DNA from: Corallium rubrum
Lineage: Eukaryota > Cnidaria > Anthozoa > Scleralcyonacea > Coralliidae
Assembly (NCBI GenBank): GCA_964035015.1
Contig: OZ035998.1
Span: forward strand, 52,884,647-52,948,646
Length of the DNA: 64,000 nt
Direction of reading: 5' to 3'
Shown here: positions 40,765 to 50,284 of the stretch, piece after piece
Layout of the letters: each line of letters starts with the position of its first letter
How positions within the stretch are numbered: position 1 is the first letter of the stretch
Notes under the pieces: model-generated
The model's database searches: none
What the model was told of the DNA's origin: nothing
What the model saw: the letters and a program-made list of their open reading frames with translations, nothing else
Program-made: the position numbers and the translations under genes

Positions 40765-41325
40765 GAAAACCCTAGCCTAGTTTCTAGGCCTTCCTCGGTT
40801 GACACGTTTCGGAAGTGATCCGAACGGACCCGCTGGGGAAGGCCTAGCAACATTCGTAAACACTTTCACTTTACAGCTCAGTTGTTTATTGAGGAAGAAT
40901 TGTCATGTTATGACGTCCTAAGTGTTTCCCGACACTTACTACTTCCATCTGCTAAAATAATACAAGTCTACTCACCTCTGATCGACGAAGGTTCACGCAA
41001 CCGCCAAAAGTTGAGAGTTAAACAGTTAAATTTTCATTTCGAGCTCCAATTGGAATATATTCCATTATTTCCTTCTTTCGATCGCCAAGATCTTTGGTAA
41101 AATCTTCGTAGACATCCTTATGATTTTTACTGTCGCTACCCTAGATCCCAGAAACACTCGAAGGGCCAGAACGATTCTGGGCAGGACCTTTTTGCGAATG
41201 TTGCTAGGCCTTCTCGTTTCCAGCCTCTCCCCAGTCTTCCCAAGAACCCAAACCGACTACGCGGCCAAGCTCATGACGGAAACGAAAGGCCTAGAAACTA
41301 GGCTAGGGAAACCCCTGACCAAGGC
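40765..41325. repeat. Foldback element with CTAGCCTAGTTTCTAGGCC ends
   Basis: Left arm 40772-40860 (CCTAGCCTAGTTTCTAGGCC; GGGGAAGGCCTAGCAACATT) is inverted at 41195-41315 (AATGTTGCTAGGCCTTC; GGCCTAGAAACTAGGCTAGG). It is between the PDIA5-like gene and the CAP exon. The remaining 41326-41640 shows a smaller pair of TATCCGGTG/CACCGGATA motifs. Confidence 0.8.
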
Positions 41326-41639
41326 AAAGCCTTAGCTATGGAGAACGCATTAGCCGAGCGATGAACAACCTAATTTAAATTTTATCCGGTGCTATTCAGC
41401 AGATAAAAGTTTGGTTTTTCAAAGTATTGATAGCTTGTTCATTTGCTAGAACTTATCCACCGGATAGACTATCCACGCTTCGTACTCCTGATGGCTGGCG
41501 AGACGCTCGAACCATTGAGTTACTGCAACTCAATTTTTTCCCCTCTCAACTTTCTATCAAGCTGTTCGTTTTACATTCTTTATACTTTAAAATATATTGG
41601 TGTGAAGGTTTTTACAATATCAGTTTTGAAATTATTTAT

Positions 41640-41705
41640 AATTTATTTATAATTAATTAATTAATTAATTAATTAACTAATTAAATTAATTAATTAATTA
41701 ATACG
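41640..41705. repeat. (TTAA)n microsatellite
   Basis: About 13 TTAA/AATT units with minor interruptions. Confidence 0.95.
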
Positions 41706-41861
41706 TAAAATGGAATATTTAACAGAGATTTCATGCTCAAGAATTTCCCTCAGGCTTTGTGTTTTCAATTAAAAAAATGTGCGAATGTTTTGAGTTTATT
41801 TTCTTGGAAAAATCCCCATTCTTTTTAAGATTTTTTCCGACTTTTCGGAGAGGTAGCTTAC

Positions 41862-42745
41862 CTGACCAACCATATTGCCCACCAGGTCTACTGTTCCAAC
41901 TTCCACCCCAATTATTACCACCAGTTCTCCAACTATTACCTCCACCTCCTTGACCACCCCAACTAAAACCTTGACCACCCCCACCCCAACTAAAACCTCC
42001 TCCTTGACCACCCCCTGCTTGACCACCCCCTCCTTGACCACCCCAACTAAAACCTTGACCACCCCCTGCTTGACCACCCCCTCCTTGACCACCCCCTTCT
42101 TGACCACCCCCTCCTTGACCACCCCCTCCTTGACCACCCCCTCCTTGACCACCCCCTCCTTGACCACCCCCTCCTTGACCACCCCCTCCTTGACCACCCC
42201 AACTAAAACCTTGACCACCTCCTCCTTGACCACCCCCTGCTTGACCACCCCCTGCTTGACCACCTCCTCCTTGACCACCCCCTGCTTGACCACCCCCTGC
42301 TTGACCACCCCCTGCTTGACCACCTCCTTGACCACCCCCTCCCTGACCACCCCCTCCTTGACCACCTCCTTGACCACCTCCTTGACCACCTCCTTGACCA
42401 CCTCCTCCTTGACCATCCCCTCCTCGACCACCTCCTCCTTGACCACCCCCTTGACCACCTCCTCCTTGACCACCTCCTTGACCACCGCCACCACCACCAC
42501 CGCCTTTTCCACCTCCATTACAAAAAGCTTTATCGAATGTTCCTTTGAAAACATTTTCTCCTTTCTTTCCAAACCAGTTTCCAGGTGGTTTGTATCGCTC
42601 AACAACATACGTACAATCGTCTTTAGTTGCTTTTCCCATGCCTAGTTCCAGACTATCTTTCCATACTACTTGAGTAAAATGTTCAACTACACCCCCAGCG
42701 ACTGCTTTCTTTGTATCAAAGTCGTAGTCACAAACTTCTTTGTAC
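41862..42745 (-). CDS. Exon of a CAP/SCP-domain protein with a Gly-Gln-rich tail
   Basis: The first part reads YKEVCDYDFDTKKAVAGGVV, then HFTQVVWKDSLELGMGKA and CTYVVERYKPPGN. This is the C-terminal half of a CAP (SCP/TAPS, GAPR-1-like) domain; HFTQVVW is the family signature. After FDKAFCNGGG come about 200 residues of GGGQ/GGQ repeats with FSWGGQ interruptions, ending NNWGGSWNSRPGGQYGWS. The exon has an AG acceptor (42747-42746) and a CAG/GTAAGC donor at 41862. The 5' exons with the N-terminal half of the CAP domain and any signal peptide were not found; they would lie above 42747, where transposons have inserted. The 3' exon was not found either. CAP proteins with low-complexity tails are usually secreted; function unknown. 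Confidence 0.85.
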
Positions 42746-43019
42746 CTAGAAAGAAGATATAACAATCACTTTAAGTAGGAGATAAAATATGAGCGACCGA
42801 TCTTTATGGGCATTTACAATGGCGAGCCGAAGGCTTACTTATCAAATCGAGGGGGAAAGAACTCCAAAAAAAGGTGTACGAGACTTTCGGACTTGTAAAA
42901 GTCCTTGGATTTTCTCATTGGACTTTCGGACTTTTGTGAATTTTTCGCGGACTTTTCCGGACTTTTTGTGAAACTTATTAACGATATTTTCTCTTTATTT
43001 TTCATGTTCTGGCCAAGCT

Positions 43020-43119
43020 TTAACCCTTCAAAGCCTGAAGACGAGTCTTCAGTATTTTTATCTGGCTAACGCCAGACGATTTTATTCACCATAGGGAGAG
43101 AGGTTCAGGCCTCAGAGGG
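43020..43119. repeat. Small foldback (TAACCCT ends)
   Basis: TTAACCCTTCAAAGCCTGAA at 43019 is inverted at CAGGCCTCAGAGGGTTAA (43106-43123). The interior has TCTGGCTAACGCCAGACGAT, shared with the family at 18180. Confidence 0.65.
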
Positions 43120-43136
43120 TTAAGGTGGCTCCATAC

Positions 43137-43301
43137 TGTAATGTTGTCACATGACAAGACACATGACAGGTCACAGGAAATAAGAAAGAACACACACAGG
43201 GTGGGGATGCCTAGACTGAAAGAGTATGTGTTAACGTGGTTTTGTGTAAGTGTTTAAGGTTGACATTTATTTTAATAAATGTGTACAACAACTACATTAT
43301 A
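43137..43301 (+). repeat. 5' LTR
   Basis: It starts TGTAATGTTGTCACATGAC and ends ACTACATTATA. At 165 bp it is short for gypsy. AATAAA (43274-43279) may serve as the poly(A) signal of the element. Confidence 0.93.
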
Positions 43302-43302
43302 A

Positions 43303-43316
43303 TTGGCGACGAGAAT
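43303..43316 (+). promoter_or_regulatory. Likely minus-strand primer-binding site
   Basis: TTGGCGACGAGAAT directly follows the 5' LTR, where gypsy elements pair with the 3' end of a tRNA. The tRNA was not identified. It overlaps the gag start codon at 43315. Confidence 0.6.
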
Positions 43317-46300
43317 GAGTACAGACGCACCTGAAGCAAGTGGAGAGAACCCAAGCATGATAAGAACCTTGGATCTCAAGCCGCCACCACCATTCGATGC
43401 TGATGGGGACAGTTCGTCGCTAAGTCAGCGATGGAAAGAATGGAGAGAACGTTTTACGATGTATACTCTTGCCTCTAATATCACGAACGACGCTCAAAAA
43501 CGTGCAGTTCTACTATACGTCGCCGGACCAGCGGTTTATAAGATATTCAAGACCCTGCCGGAGACAGGAACAAGTTACGACACAGCGATCGAGAAATTGG
43601 ATCAATACTTTCAACCACAAAAGAATTTAATCTACGAACGCTATGTTTTCAAGCAATGTCAACCACAACCAAGGGAATCGGTCGATAGTTTCATCACCCG
43701 GCTGCGCGAGTTAGCCGAAACATGTGAATTTCAAAACACGGACAATGAAATACGAGATCACTTTGTTATGACATGTTCGTCGCACAGTTTTCGAACAAAA
43801 CTTCTTCGGGAGAAAGATTTGACGCTTTCCAAGCTGCTCACGATGGCAAGAGCCAAAGAAATGGCAGAAAAACAAGCATTGAAAATTTCGGATCGCGAAG
43901 GTGAACATCGTAGGATAAATCAAGTTCAAGACGACAAATCTACTCAGCGCCAAACAAGTGAGGTGTCAAAACAACACGAATGTCGAAATTGCGGGGGTGT
44001 TTATAAACAAGGACACAATGAAATCTGTCCAGCGAAAGGAAAGACTTGCAGATCGTGTGGGAAACAAAATCACTATGCAAAAGTATGTCGTAGCAGCAAA
44101 CAAACCAAGCCAAGAAACCGCTTTACCAAGGTCAATCCACCAAAGAAAGAAAATGTCAAAACAACGAAACAGGAAGCGCCAAGTTCATCGTCGGAAGATG
44201 AATATACTTTCACTGTGACGTCAGATCGAAAGAATGCTCATAGCAGCAAAGACAAAGGAACTTCCGCCAAAACAAACTCGACGCTCACCCAAATACAAAT
44301 CGCTAAAACTACTATTGAAATCACCATCGACTCCGGAGCATCAACAAATATCCTTGATCGCAATGCCTTTCAAGCAATTAAAAAGAAAAACAAGAACATT
44401 GAACTGTCATCAACTCAAACGAAGATCTACGCTTATAATGCTCTTCAACCCTTACCGGTTGTCGGGAAATGTTGCTTACCTGTGGAATCGAAAGGCAAAA
44501 ATACCGTTGCTACATTCTACGTTGTTGAAGGAACGTCTGGATCACTCTTGGGTAATGAAACGGCAGCGGAATTGGGTCTTCTGAGAATCGAAGTCAACAA
44601 AACCGAAAGTGAAGAAACCGCAAATTTAACTGCGAACACTCACAAGCTTTTAGAGAAATATCCTCAACTTTTCGATGGTATTGGTTGCTTGGAAGATTAC
44701 GAACAGCAACTCCATATTGATCCCAATGTCACACCTGTGGCACAACGACCGCGAAGAATACCTTTTCACCTTCGAAAGCAAGTAGCTGAAAAACTGGTTG
44801 AATTGGAACAGTTAGACATCATCGAACCAGCCGAGGGACCAACTACCTGGGTATCACCAATAGTTGCAGCTCCAAAGCCCCACAACTCCAGTGAAGTAAG
44901 AGTATGTGGTGACTATCGACGTCCCAATCAAGCCCTTCTTCGTGAAAGACACCCAATACCAACCGTTGATGAGATGATGGAGGATATGGCTGGAGCGGTA
45001 ATGTTTTCCAAGCTAGATCTCAAAGCTGGATATCATCAGATAGTCTTGGAGGAAAAGTCGCGAAATCTAACCACATTTTGCACCCATAAAGGACTTTTCC
45101 GTTACAAAAGGTTGCCATTTGGTCTTTCCAGTGCCTCCGAAGTCTTCCAAAACGCGATACAGCAAGCTCTCCAAGGATTAACTGGCACGAGAAACATCGC
45201 AGATGATATAATTGTATGGGGGAAAAGTCAAGCAGAGCACGATTGTAATTTGGAAGCAACCCTACAGCGTTTAGCCAGCAAGAAGCTGACACTAAACCAG
45301 GCAAAGTGCAAGTTCAACCAACCTAGCCTATGGTTCTATGGGTACATCCTGTCGAAAGATGGAATTTCAGCAGATCCCAAGAAAGTAGAAGCCATAAAGC
45401 ATTTCAAGAGGCCAACAGATGTCAGTGAATTGCGCAGTTTCCTAGGACTGGCCAATTACTGCTCGAGGTTTATCCAAGATTTTTCAACAATTACTGCACC
45501 TCTGCGAGATCTAACCACAAAGTCATCCAAGTGGAAATGGTCAAGAAAACAGCAACAATCTTTTGAAAAAATCAAAGAAGCTATTGCATCTGACTGCATC
45601 ATGGCCTTCTATGATCCAAATCGACCAACCCAACTTACTGTTGATGCAAGCCCCGTGGGTCTGGGTGCAGTTCTAGCTCAGACTCAGGAAGATGGCCAAG
45701 TTCGCTGTATTTCCTATGCCAGTCGCTCATTGAGTTCAGTAGAGTGCCGCTACTCCCAAACAGAGAAGGAAGCGCTTGCAGCTGTTTGGGGTTGTGAACG
45801 TTTCCACATCTACCTTCTTGGCACTCAGTTCGACCTCATCACCGACCACAAGCCGCTGGAAATAATCTATGGTCCAAAGTCAAAACCATGTCTGCGGATA
45901 GAGCGTTGGTTACTACGTCTACAGCAATATCGATTTAACATCAAATATCGTCCTGGTTCCAGCAATCCAGCAGATGTCCTATCACGACAGCCATTGTTTA
46001 CAACCTACAGTTCACCACCAAAAGCCGAGGAATATGTGAACTTTGTTCAAAATCATGCAGTCCCAAAGTCCTTAACACTCCAAGAGATTGCCACCGCAAC
46101 AGAAGAAGATCCAGAGCTACAGAAAGTGATCAAGTCTATACAAGGTAAAGCATGGGACAAGAAGGATCACAGTCTACGCTCGTACCATAATATCTGTGAT
46201 CAGCTATCTATTTCAGGCAAAGGAGTAATCTTACGAAATTCAAGAATTGTCGTTCCTCTTTGTCTTCGACCACGTGTTCTATCTATTGCCCATGAAGGTC

Positions 46301-47436
46301 ACCAGGGGATAGTTAAAACAAAGATGCTCCTACGCAGCAAAGTTTGGTGGCCTGGGATAGATTTACAAGTTGAACGGATGGTAAAAGAATGTCTACCCTG
46401 CCAAGCCTCTCTTCATCAATCGCCAAAGACTCAACAGCCTCTCAACATGACCAGTCTTCCACCTAAACCATGGCACACAGTCCATGCTGATTTTTGTGGC
46501 CCTTTTCCAACTGGTGAAAAGTTGTTGGTAGTTATTGATGCCTATTCGCGATATCCAGAAGTGGAAATCATGAACAGTACCACAACGACAGCAGTTATAT
46601 CCCGACTCCAGAGAATTTTCGCACGGCATGGATATCCTGAGCAGTTCACCACGGACAATGGCCCACCATTTAATGCAGTTGAATTCACCAACTATCTGAA
46701 AGAGCATGGTGTTCAGCATCGCCGTATTACACCTTATTGGCCTCAGGCAAATGGTGAGGCAGAACGATTTATGAAAACCATTACAAAGGCAATTCGCACA
46801 GCGCATGTTGAAGAGAAAAGGTGGCAAGATGAACTAGACATGTTTTTACTTAACTACAGGTCTACACCACACACGACCACTGCGACAAGTCCAGCCCAAT
46901 TATTGTTCAACCGAACCATACGAAACAAGCTTCCCAGTTTCACAGCATTGCAATCTGACAAAGAAGACAACCAGATGAACGAACAAGTGAAACAGCGAGA
47001 TGAAGAGGAAAAGAAGAAAATGAAAGACCGAGCGGACAAAAGAAACAAAGCTGCAGTATCAGAGATTCAAGTAGGTGATCAAGTTCTAGTTCCAGCTCCA
47101 AAGCATAATAAGTTGTCCTTACCATATCAAGTTCATCCGTACAAAGTTGTGGCTAGAAAAGGAAGCATGGTAACAGCACAAAGTAAAGACCACACCGTAA
47201 CCAGAAATGTTGCTTGGTTCAAGAAGGTAACAAAAGCAACAAAGATGGATGATAGTGACGCTGATGAGGAAGATTCTGACGAATGGGTAGAGGAAGAGCA
47301 GAATGATCCACCTGCAAATGAGCCTGAATCTGACAGCGAGTCTGAACCTGACAATGAGTCTGAACCTGACAATGTTCTTACACCAAGATATCCAATCCGT
47401 AGGAACAGGCAACCTCCTAACTATTATATAAGATAG
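43315..47436 (+). CDS. Ty3/gypsy Gag-Pol polyprotein
   Basis: A single frame of 1373 residues from the first ATG after the primer site. Order: gag-like N-terminus; two Cys-His knuckles near residues 223 and 245 (CRSCGKQNHYAKVC is the canonical one); aspartic protease with IDSGAS near 339; reverse transcriptase with VCGDYRRPNQ near 531 and ADD near 629. The usual Tyr of the YxDD motif is replaced (IADD). RNase H has TVDAS near 776. The integrase has an HHCC zinc region (HEGHQG near 993) and DD35E residues at about 1059, 1114 and 1150. The tail is acidic. No stop or frameshift is seen, so it may be active. Gag and Pol share one frame, unlike elements that use a frameshift. Confidence 0.95.
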   Translation: MSTDAPEASGENPSMIRTLDLKPPPPFDADGDSSSLSQRWKEWRERFTMYTLASNITNDAQKRAVLLYVAGPAVYKIFKTLPETGTSYDTAIEKLDQYFQPQKNLIYERYVFKQCQPQPRESVDSFITRLRELAETCEFQNTDNEIRDHFVMTCSSHSFRTKLLREKDLTLSKLLTMARAKEMAEKQALKISDREGEHRRINQVQDDKSTQRQTSEVSKQHECRNCGGVYKQGHNEICPAKGKTCRSCGKQNHYAKVCRSSKQTKPRNRFTKVNPPKKENVKTTKQEAPSSSSEDEYTFTVTSDRKNAHSSKDKGTSAKTNSTLTQIQIAKTTIEITIDSGASTNILDRNAFQAIKKKNKNIELSSTQTKIYAYNALQPLPVVGKCCLPVESKGKNTVATFYVVEGTSGSLLGNETAAELGLLRIEVNKTESEETANLTANTHKLLEKYPQLFDGIGCLEDYEQQLHIDPNVTPVAQRPRRIPFHLRKQVAEKLVELEQLDIIEPAEGPTTWVSPIVAAPKPHNSSEVRVCGDYRRPNQALLRERHPIPTVDEMMEDMAGAVMFSKLDLKAGYHQIVLEEKSRNLTTFCTHKGLFRYKRLPFGLSSASEVFQNAIQQALQGLTGTRNIADDIIVWGKSQAEHDCNLEATLQRLASKKLTLNQAKCKFNQPSLWFYGYILSKDGISADPKKVEAIKHFKRPTDVSELRSFLGLANYCSRFIQDFSTITAPLRDLTTKSSKWKWSRKQQQSFEKIKEAIASDCIMAFYDPNRPTQLTVDASPVGLGAVLAQTQEDGQVRCISYASRSLSSVECRYSQTEKEALAAVWGCERFHIYLLGTQFDLITDHKPLEIIYGPKSKPCLRIERWLLRLQQYRFNIKYRPGSSNPADVLSRQPLFTTYSSPPKAEEYVNFVQNHAVPKSLTLQEIATATEEDPELQKVIKSIQGKAWDKKDHSLRSYHNICDQLSISGKGVILRNSRIVVPLCLRPRVLSIAHEGHQGIVKTKMLLRSKVWWPGIDLQVERMVKECLPCQASLHQSPKTQQPLNMTSLPPKPWHTVHADFCGPFPTGEKLLVVIDAYSRYPEVEIMNSTTTTAVISRLQRIFARHGYPEQFTTDNGPPFNAVEFTNYLKEHGVQHRRITPYWPQANGEAERFMKTITKAIRTAHVEEKRWQDELDMFLLNYRSTPHTTTATSPAQLLFNRTIRNKLPSFTALQSDKEDNQMNEQVKQRDEEEKKKMKDRADKRNKAAVSEIQVGDQVLVPAPKHNKLSLPYQVHPYKVVARKGSMVTAQSKDHTVTRNVAWFKKVTKATKMDDSDADEEDSDEWVEEEQNDPPANEPESDSESEPDNESEPDNVLTPRYPIRRNRQPPNYYIR

Positions 47437-47526
47437 TAAGTCAGAACTACTATTGACACTTATATTATTTAGTTAAATAACTTTACGAACATTGTTGAAA
47501 GTTTATTTTATACAGTATTAATCTAT

Positions 47527-47541
47527 AAAGAAATGGAGGGA
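47527..47541 (+). promoter_or_regulatory. Polypurine tract of the gypsy element
   Basis: The purine-rich AAAGAAATGGAGGGA lies immediately before the 3' LTR, the usual primer site for plus-strand synthesis. Confidence 0.75.
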
Positions 47542-47708
47542 TGTAATGTTGTCACATGACAAGACACATGACAGGTCACAGGAAATAAGAAAGAACACAC
47601 ACACAGGGTGTGGATGCCTAGACTGAAAGAGTATGTGTTAACGTGGTTTTGTGTAAGTGTTTAAGGTTGACATTTATTTTAATAAATGTGTACAACAACT
47701 ACATTATA
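47542..47708 (+). repeat. 3' LTR
   Basis: 167 bp, almost identical to the 5' LTR; it has one extra CA and GTGTGG where the 5' copy has GTGGGG. Confidence 0.93.
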
Positions 47709-48195
47709 CATACAGTTTCTTGAAAAATGGAAAATACAAGTTTGAGAGTCCAAAACACGTGATTAAACAATTCGGAAAAAGAATAAAACTAAATGTTATG
47801 CATAGTTAAACAATCTGACGGTCAAAAACTGTTCTCAAATAAATAGCAACAGTTGTTGCTATGGCAACAATGACCCTTCAAACTAATTTAATTCGGAAAA
47901 ACTTTGGAAAAAATTACTCATACTTCAAGAAAAGTTTTAATGAAAAAACAAATTGGGGGTCACCAAAGTTCTTCGAATTAAATTAGTTTGAAGGGTAATT
48001 GGCAATCATTTTGAAACGTCAGTGTTGCCATAGCAACAACTGTTGGTATTTATTTGGTAACAGGTTTTGATTGTCAGACTGTTTAATTATGCAAAACATT
48101 TAGTTTTATTCCTTTTTGGAATTGTTTATGTGCGTGTTTTGGACTCTCGAACTTGTATTTTCCATTTTTCAAGAAACTGTATGGAGCCACCTTAA

Positions 48196-48634
48196 GTGAA
48201 ACTGGGCAATAATAAAGGCGTAGGAGCCAAATGGGTGAATAGTAGGGAAATATATTCATAAAAACAGTCAAATATGCAAATACAAAAAGTTAAAAAAAAA
48301 AAATTACATTAAAAAAAATATTTAAAAAAATACATAAAGTACTGCAGTAATTCATTCGTAGGAGAAAGTGTAGATTTCTTCGGATTTTCTGGGGATTTTG
48401 ATCAATTGAGTCGGATTTTATGGATTCTCAAAGGATTTCCATGGATTTTCATGGATTTTCAAGATTTTTTGAGGATTTTTGGATTTTTAAAATTCCGCTG
48501 GACTTTTCGCGGACTTTTTGTCGAAGTGTACGTGATTTTTGGAGTGCTTTGCTCCTCGGATTAAACATTCATTTCTTTTGAATTTTCCTAACCTAATGAA
48601 TTATTAATGATTTGATAATTAGTAATTAATCTCA
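48196..48634. other. AT-rich flank with GGATTTT repeats
   Basis: Holds poly-A runs (48290-48340), then many ATGGATTTTC / GGATTTT motifs belonging to the right side of the outer foldback element. No gene seen. Confidence 0.55.
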
Positions 48635-48970
48635 CGCGAGAGGTACTTTTCATAAGTACCTTCTCCGAGTTCTCTTCACTGTTACAGGTCATAGAAGCCA
48701 GAAGAAGAAGCTAGTTGACTCCTCGGCCAGGGGGGGTCGAAGGCAAGGAACCACAAGGGTAAGTGTTTGCAAGGGAAAGATACTAGCTGCAGAGCCAGGA
48801 CCCTTTTAGGGACCCCACCTCTCAGCCGTATACCGCACCTTGCAACCGCCCTGCTTTGCCTTGGTCCCATCTGACGGTGGAGATCACGTGGGCGCAGGTT
48901 TTTCTACTGCGCATGCGCAAACCATCATCGGCGCATCCCACATTTGTTGGAGCTGAATTGACCACACAAG

Positions 48971-50284
48971 ATGCGAATTCGACAGCGATCTTTGGTTCTA
49001 CCTTTGGAGGCCCTGTATAAAGCCAACACGGACGCGGCTACCGCAGTTAGCTCGGTCCGGCGAACAGAGGTCTTAGCCGCTTTATTGGAAGCTGGCATAA
49101 AGAAAGAAGTAATCTTCGGCATAGAAGCCACGTTTAGAAACAAGTACTTTATAGTCTTCCAAGACCAAATAAACCGAACCCACAACATTGGTAAAGAGAT
49201 AACAATCCGAGACCAGAAGATAAAATTACAACACCCGGACCCGACCTTCAACAACTTTAGACAATCGAAAACACGGGTACGGATTTTTGGCTACCCCCTA
49301 GACGCGGAAAACGACCACCTCGAGAAACATCTACGACTATATGGGACCTTCAACCAAGGATCACTCATTTACATGACTGACAGAACATGCGATATCCGCA
49401 CCGGCGGACGCCAAGTCTTTATGACCATAACCAAGGACATCCCTTCTTTCATCTCCATTGGTCCTCACATGGTGCGCGTAGATTACGTTGGCCAAATTCG
49501 TACCTGCCGAAGATGCCACAGTAAAAACCACGAAGCCAAGGACTGTACCAAGATGGTGACATGCAAAGCATGTGGCTCAGACACCCATGCTAAGAAAGAG
49601 TGCCCAAAAATAGTATGTTATTACTGTGGGGAACAAGGACACGTAGAATCAGCTTGCCCAAAATACGAAAAGGACTTCCCGCCAATGGGTGAGGATAACA
49701 CAACTGAAAATCGCGAAGACAACAACGAAACTACCCACGACACACCTCCCTTCCACTTCGACGACTCTCTATGGAGCTCTGGCCATGGCTGGGGTGAGAC
49801 CGACCAAACTACCAACAACGAACATCACACAGAGACCACCGGAGACACGACAGAAGAACACCCGAACGCCGAAAACGAGGAAATGGAGACTGAGAAATCA
49901 ACAAGCCAGGGAAAAACCAACACGGAGGCGGTGACAGAAGAAAAACAAGGCGAAAACACAGAACCAGAAATGCAAGGAAACAAACCGAAAGACAACCAGA
50001 ACAACGACAACGGCTTTCCCGAAAGCGAAAACGCAACAACAACCCTGACCAACACGCAAGAACCAAATGCGAAGGAAAAACAAAGGGAACGAACAGTCAC
50101 AGAGAGAGAAGAATCAAGCGAAGAGTCCTCATCAGAAACAACACAACACGAGCACTTCAGTGACTCAACCCACAACAGAGATAAAAGTCGAAGTCCACGT
50201 TCAAAGACGAAAGGCCACAAAACTAAACATGCACGTTCATCTACAAGAGTAGCAAGAGTAGCAAAAATTACAACGAAGAAATGA
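48971..50284 (+). CDS. LINE ORF1 nucleic-acid-binding protein with three CCHC knuckles
   Basis: 437 residues. After an RRM-like N-terminal region there are three zinc knuckles of the form CX2CX4HX4C at about residues 179-230 (CRRCHSKNHEAKDC, CKACGSDTHAKKEC, CYYCGEQGHVESAC). A long acidic, Glu/Asn/Thr-rich disordered tail follows, then a basic end. This layout is typical of ORF1 in Tx1-like and related elements; it binds the element RNA. The frame is intact. The stop overlaps the next start as ATGA. Confidence 0.92.
   Translation: MRIRQRSLVLPLEALYKANTDAATAVSSVRRTEVLAALLEAGIKKEVIFGIEATFRNKYFIVFQDQINRTHNIGKEITIRDQKIKLQHPDPTFNNFRQSKTRVRIFGYPLDAENDHLEKHLRLYGTFNQGSLIYMTDRTCDIRTGGRQVFMTITKDIPSFISIGPHMVRVDYVGQIRTCRRCHSKNHEAKDCTKMVTCKACGSDTHAKKECPKIVCYYCGEQGHVESACPKYEKDFPPMGEDNTTENREDNNETTHDTPPFHFDDSLWSSGHGWGETDQTTNNEHHTETTGDTTEEHPNAENEEMETEKSTSQGKTNTEAVTEEKQGENTEPEMQGNKPKDNQNNDNGFPESENATTTLTNTQEPNAKEKQRERTVTEREESSEESSSETTQHEHFSDSTHNRDKSRSPRSKTKGHKTKHARSSTRVARVAKITTKK

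Larger units (their letters stand above)
43137..47708 (+). mobile_element. Intact Ty3/gypsy LTR retrotransposon
   Basis: LTRs at 43137-43301 and 47542-47708 differ by one CA unit and one base, so insertion is recent. CATAC is duplicated at 43132-43136 and 47709-47713. One uninterrupted gag-pol frame fills the inside. A tRNA primer-binding-like TTGGCGACGAGAA follows the 5' LTR and a purine tract AAAGAAATGGAGGGA precedes the 3' LTR. All parts needed for retrotransposition appear to be present. Confidence 0.95.
43124..48191. mobile_element. MITE with TTAA target site, split by the gypsy element
   Basis: Termini GGTGGCTCCATAC + AGTTTCTTGA and the inverted TCAAGAAACTGTATGGAGCC are flanked by TTAA (43120-43123, 48192-48195). 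Inside, 47714-48180 is a long inverted repeat (AATGGAAAATACAAGTTTGA; GTTGCTATGGCAACA). TTAA duplication suggests a piggyBac-type mobiliser. A partial third copy starts at 54881. Confidence 0.82.
42850..48565. mobile_element. Outer foldback element of a three-level transposon nest
   Basis: Left CGAGGGGGAAAGAACTCC and CACCTTTTTTT-side sequences are imperfectly inverted at 48515-48562 (GTGTACGTGATTTTTGGAGT, GCTTTGCTCCTCG). GACTTTTCGCGGACTTTTTG at 48495 matches TTTTTCGCGGACTTTTCCGG near 42940. The MITE at 43124-48191 and the gypsy element are inside. The ends are approximate and the similarity imperfect. Confidence 0.5.

Noticed and set aside
41796..42645. Long antisense and alternative frames over the CAP exon (Thr-Pro-Ser or Val-Lys-Glu rich)
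   Set aside because: The GGQ-coding repeat is open in several frames; only the frame with HFTQVVW and matching splice sites is supported.
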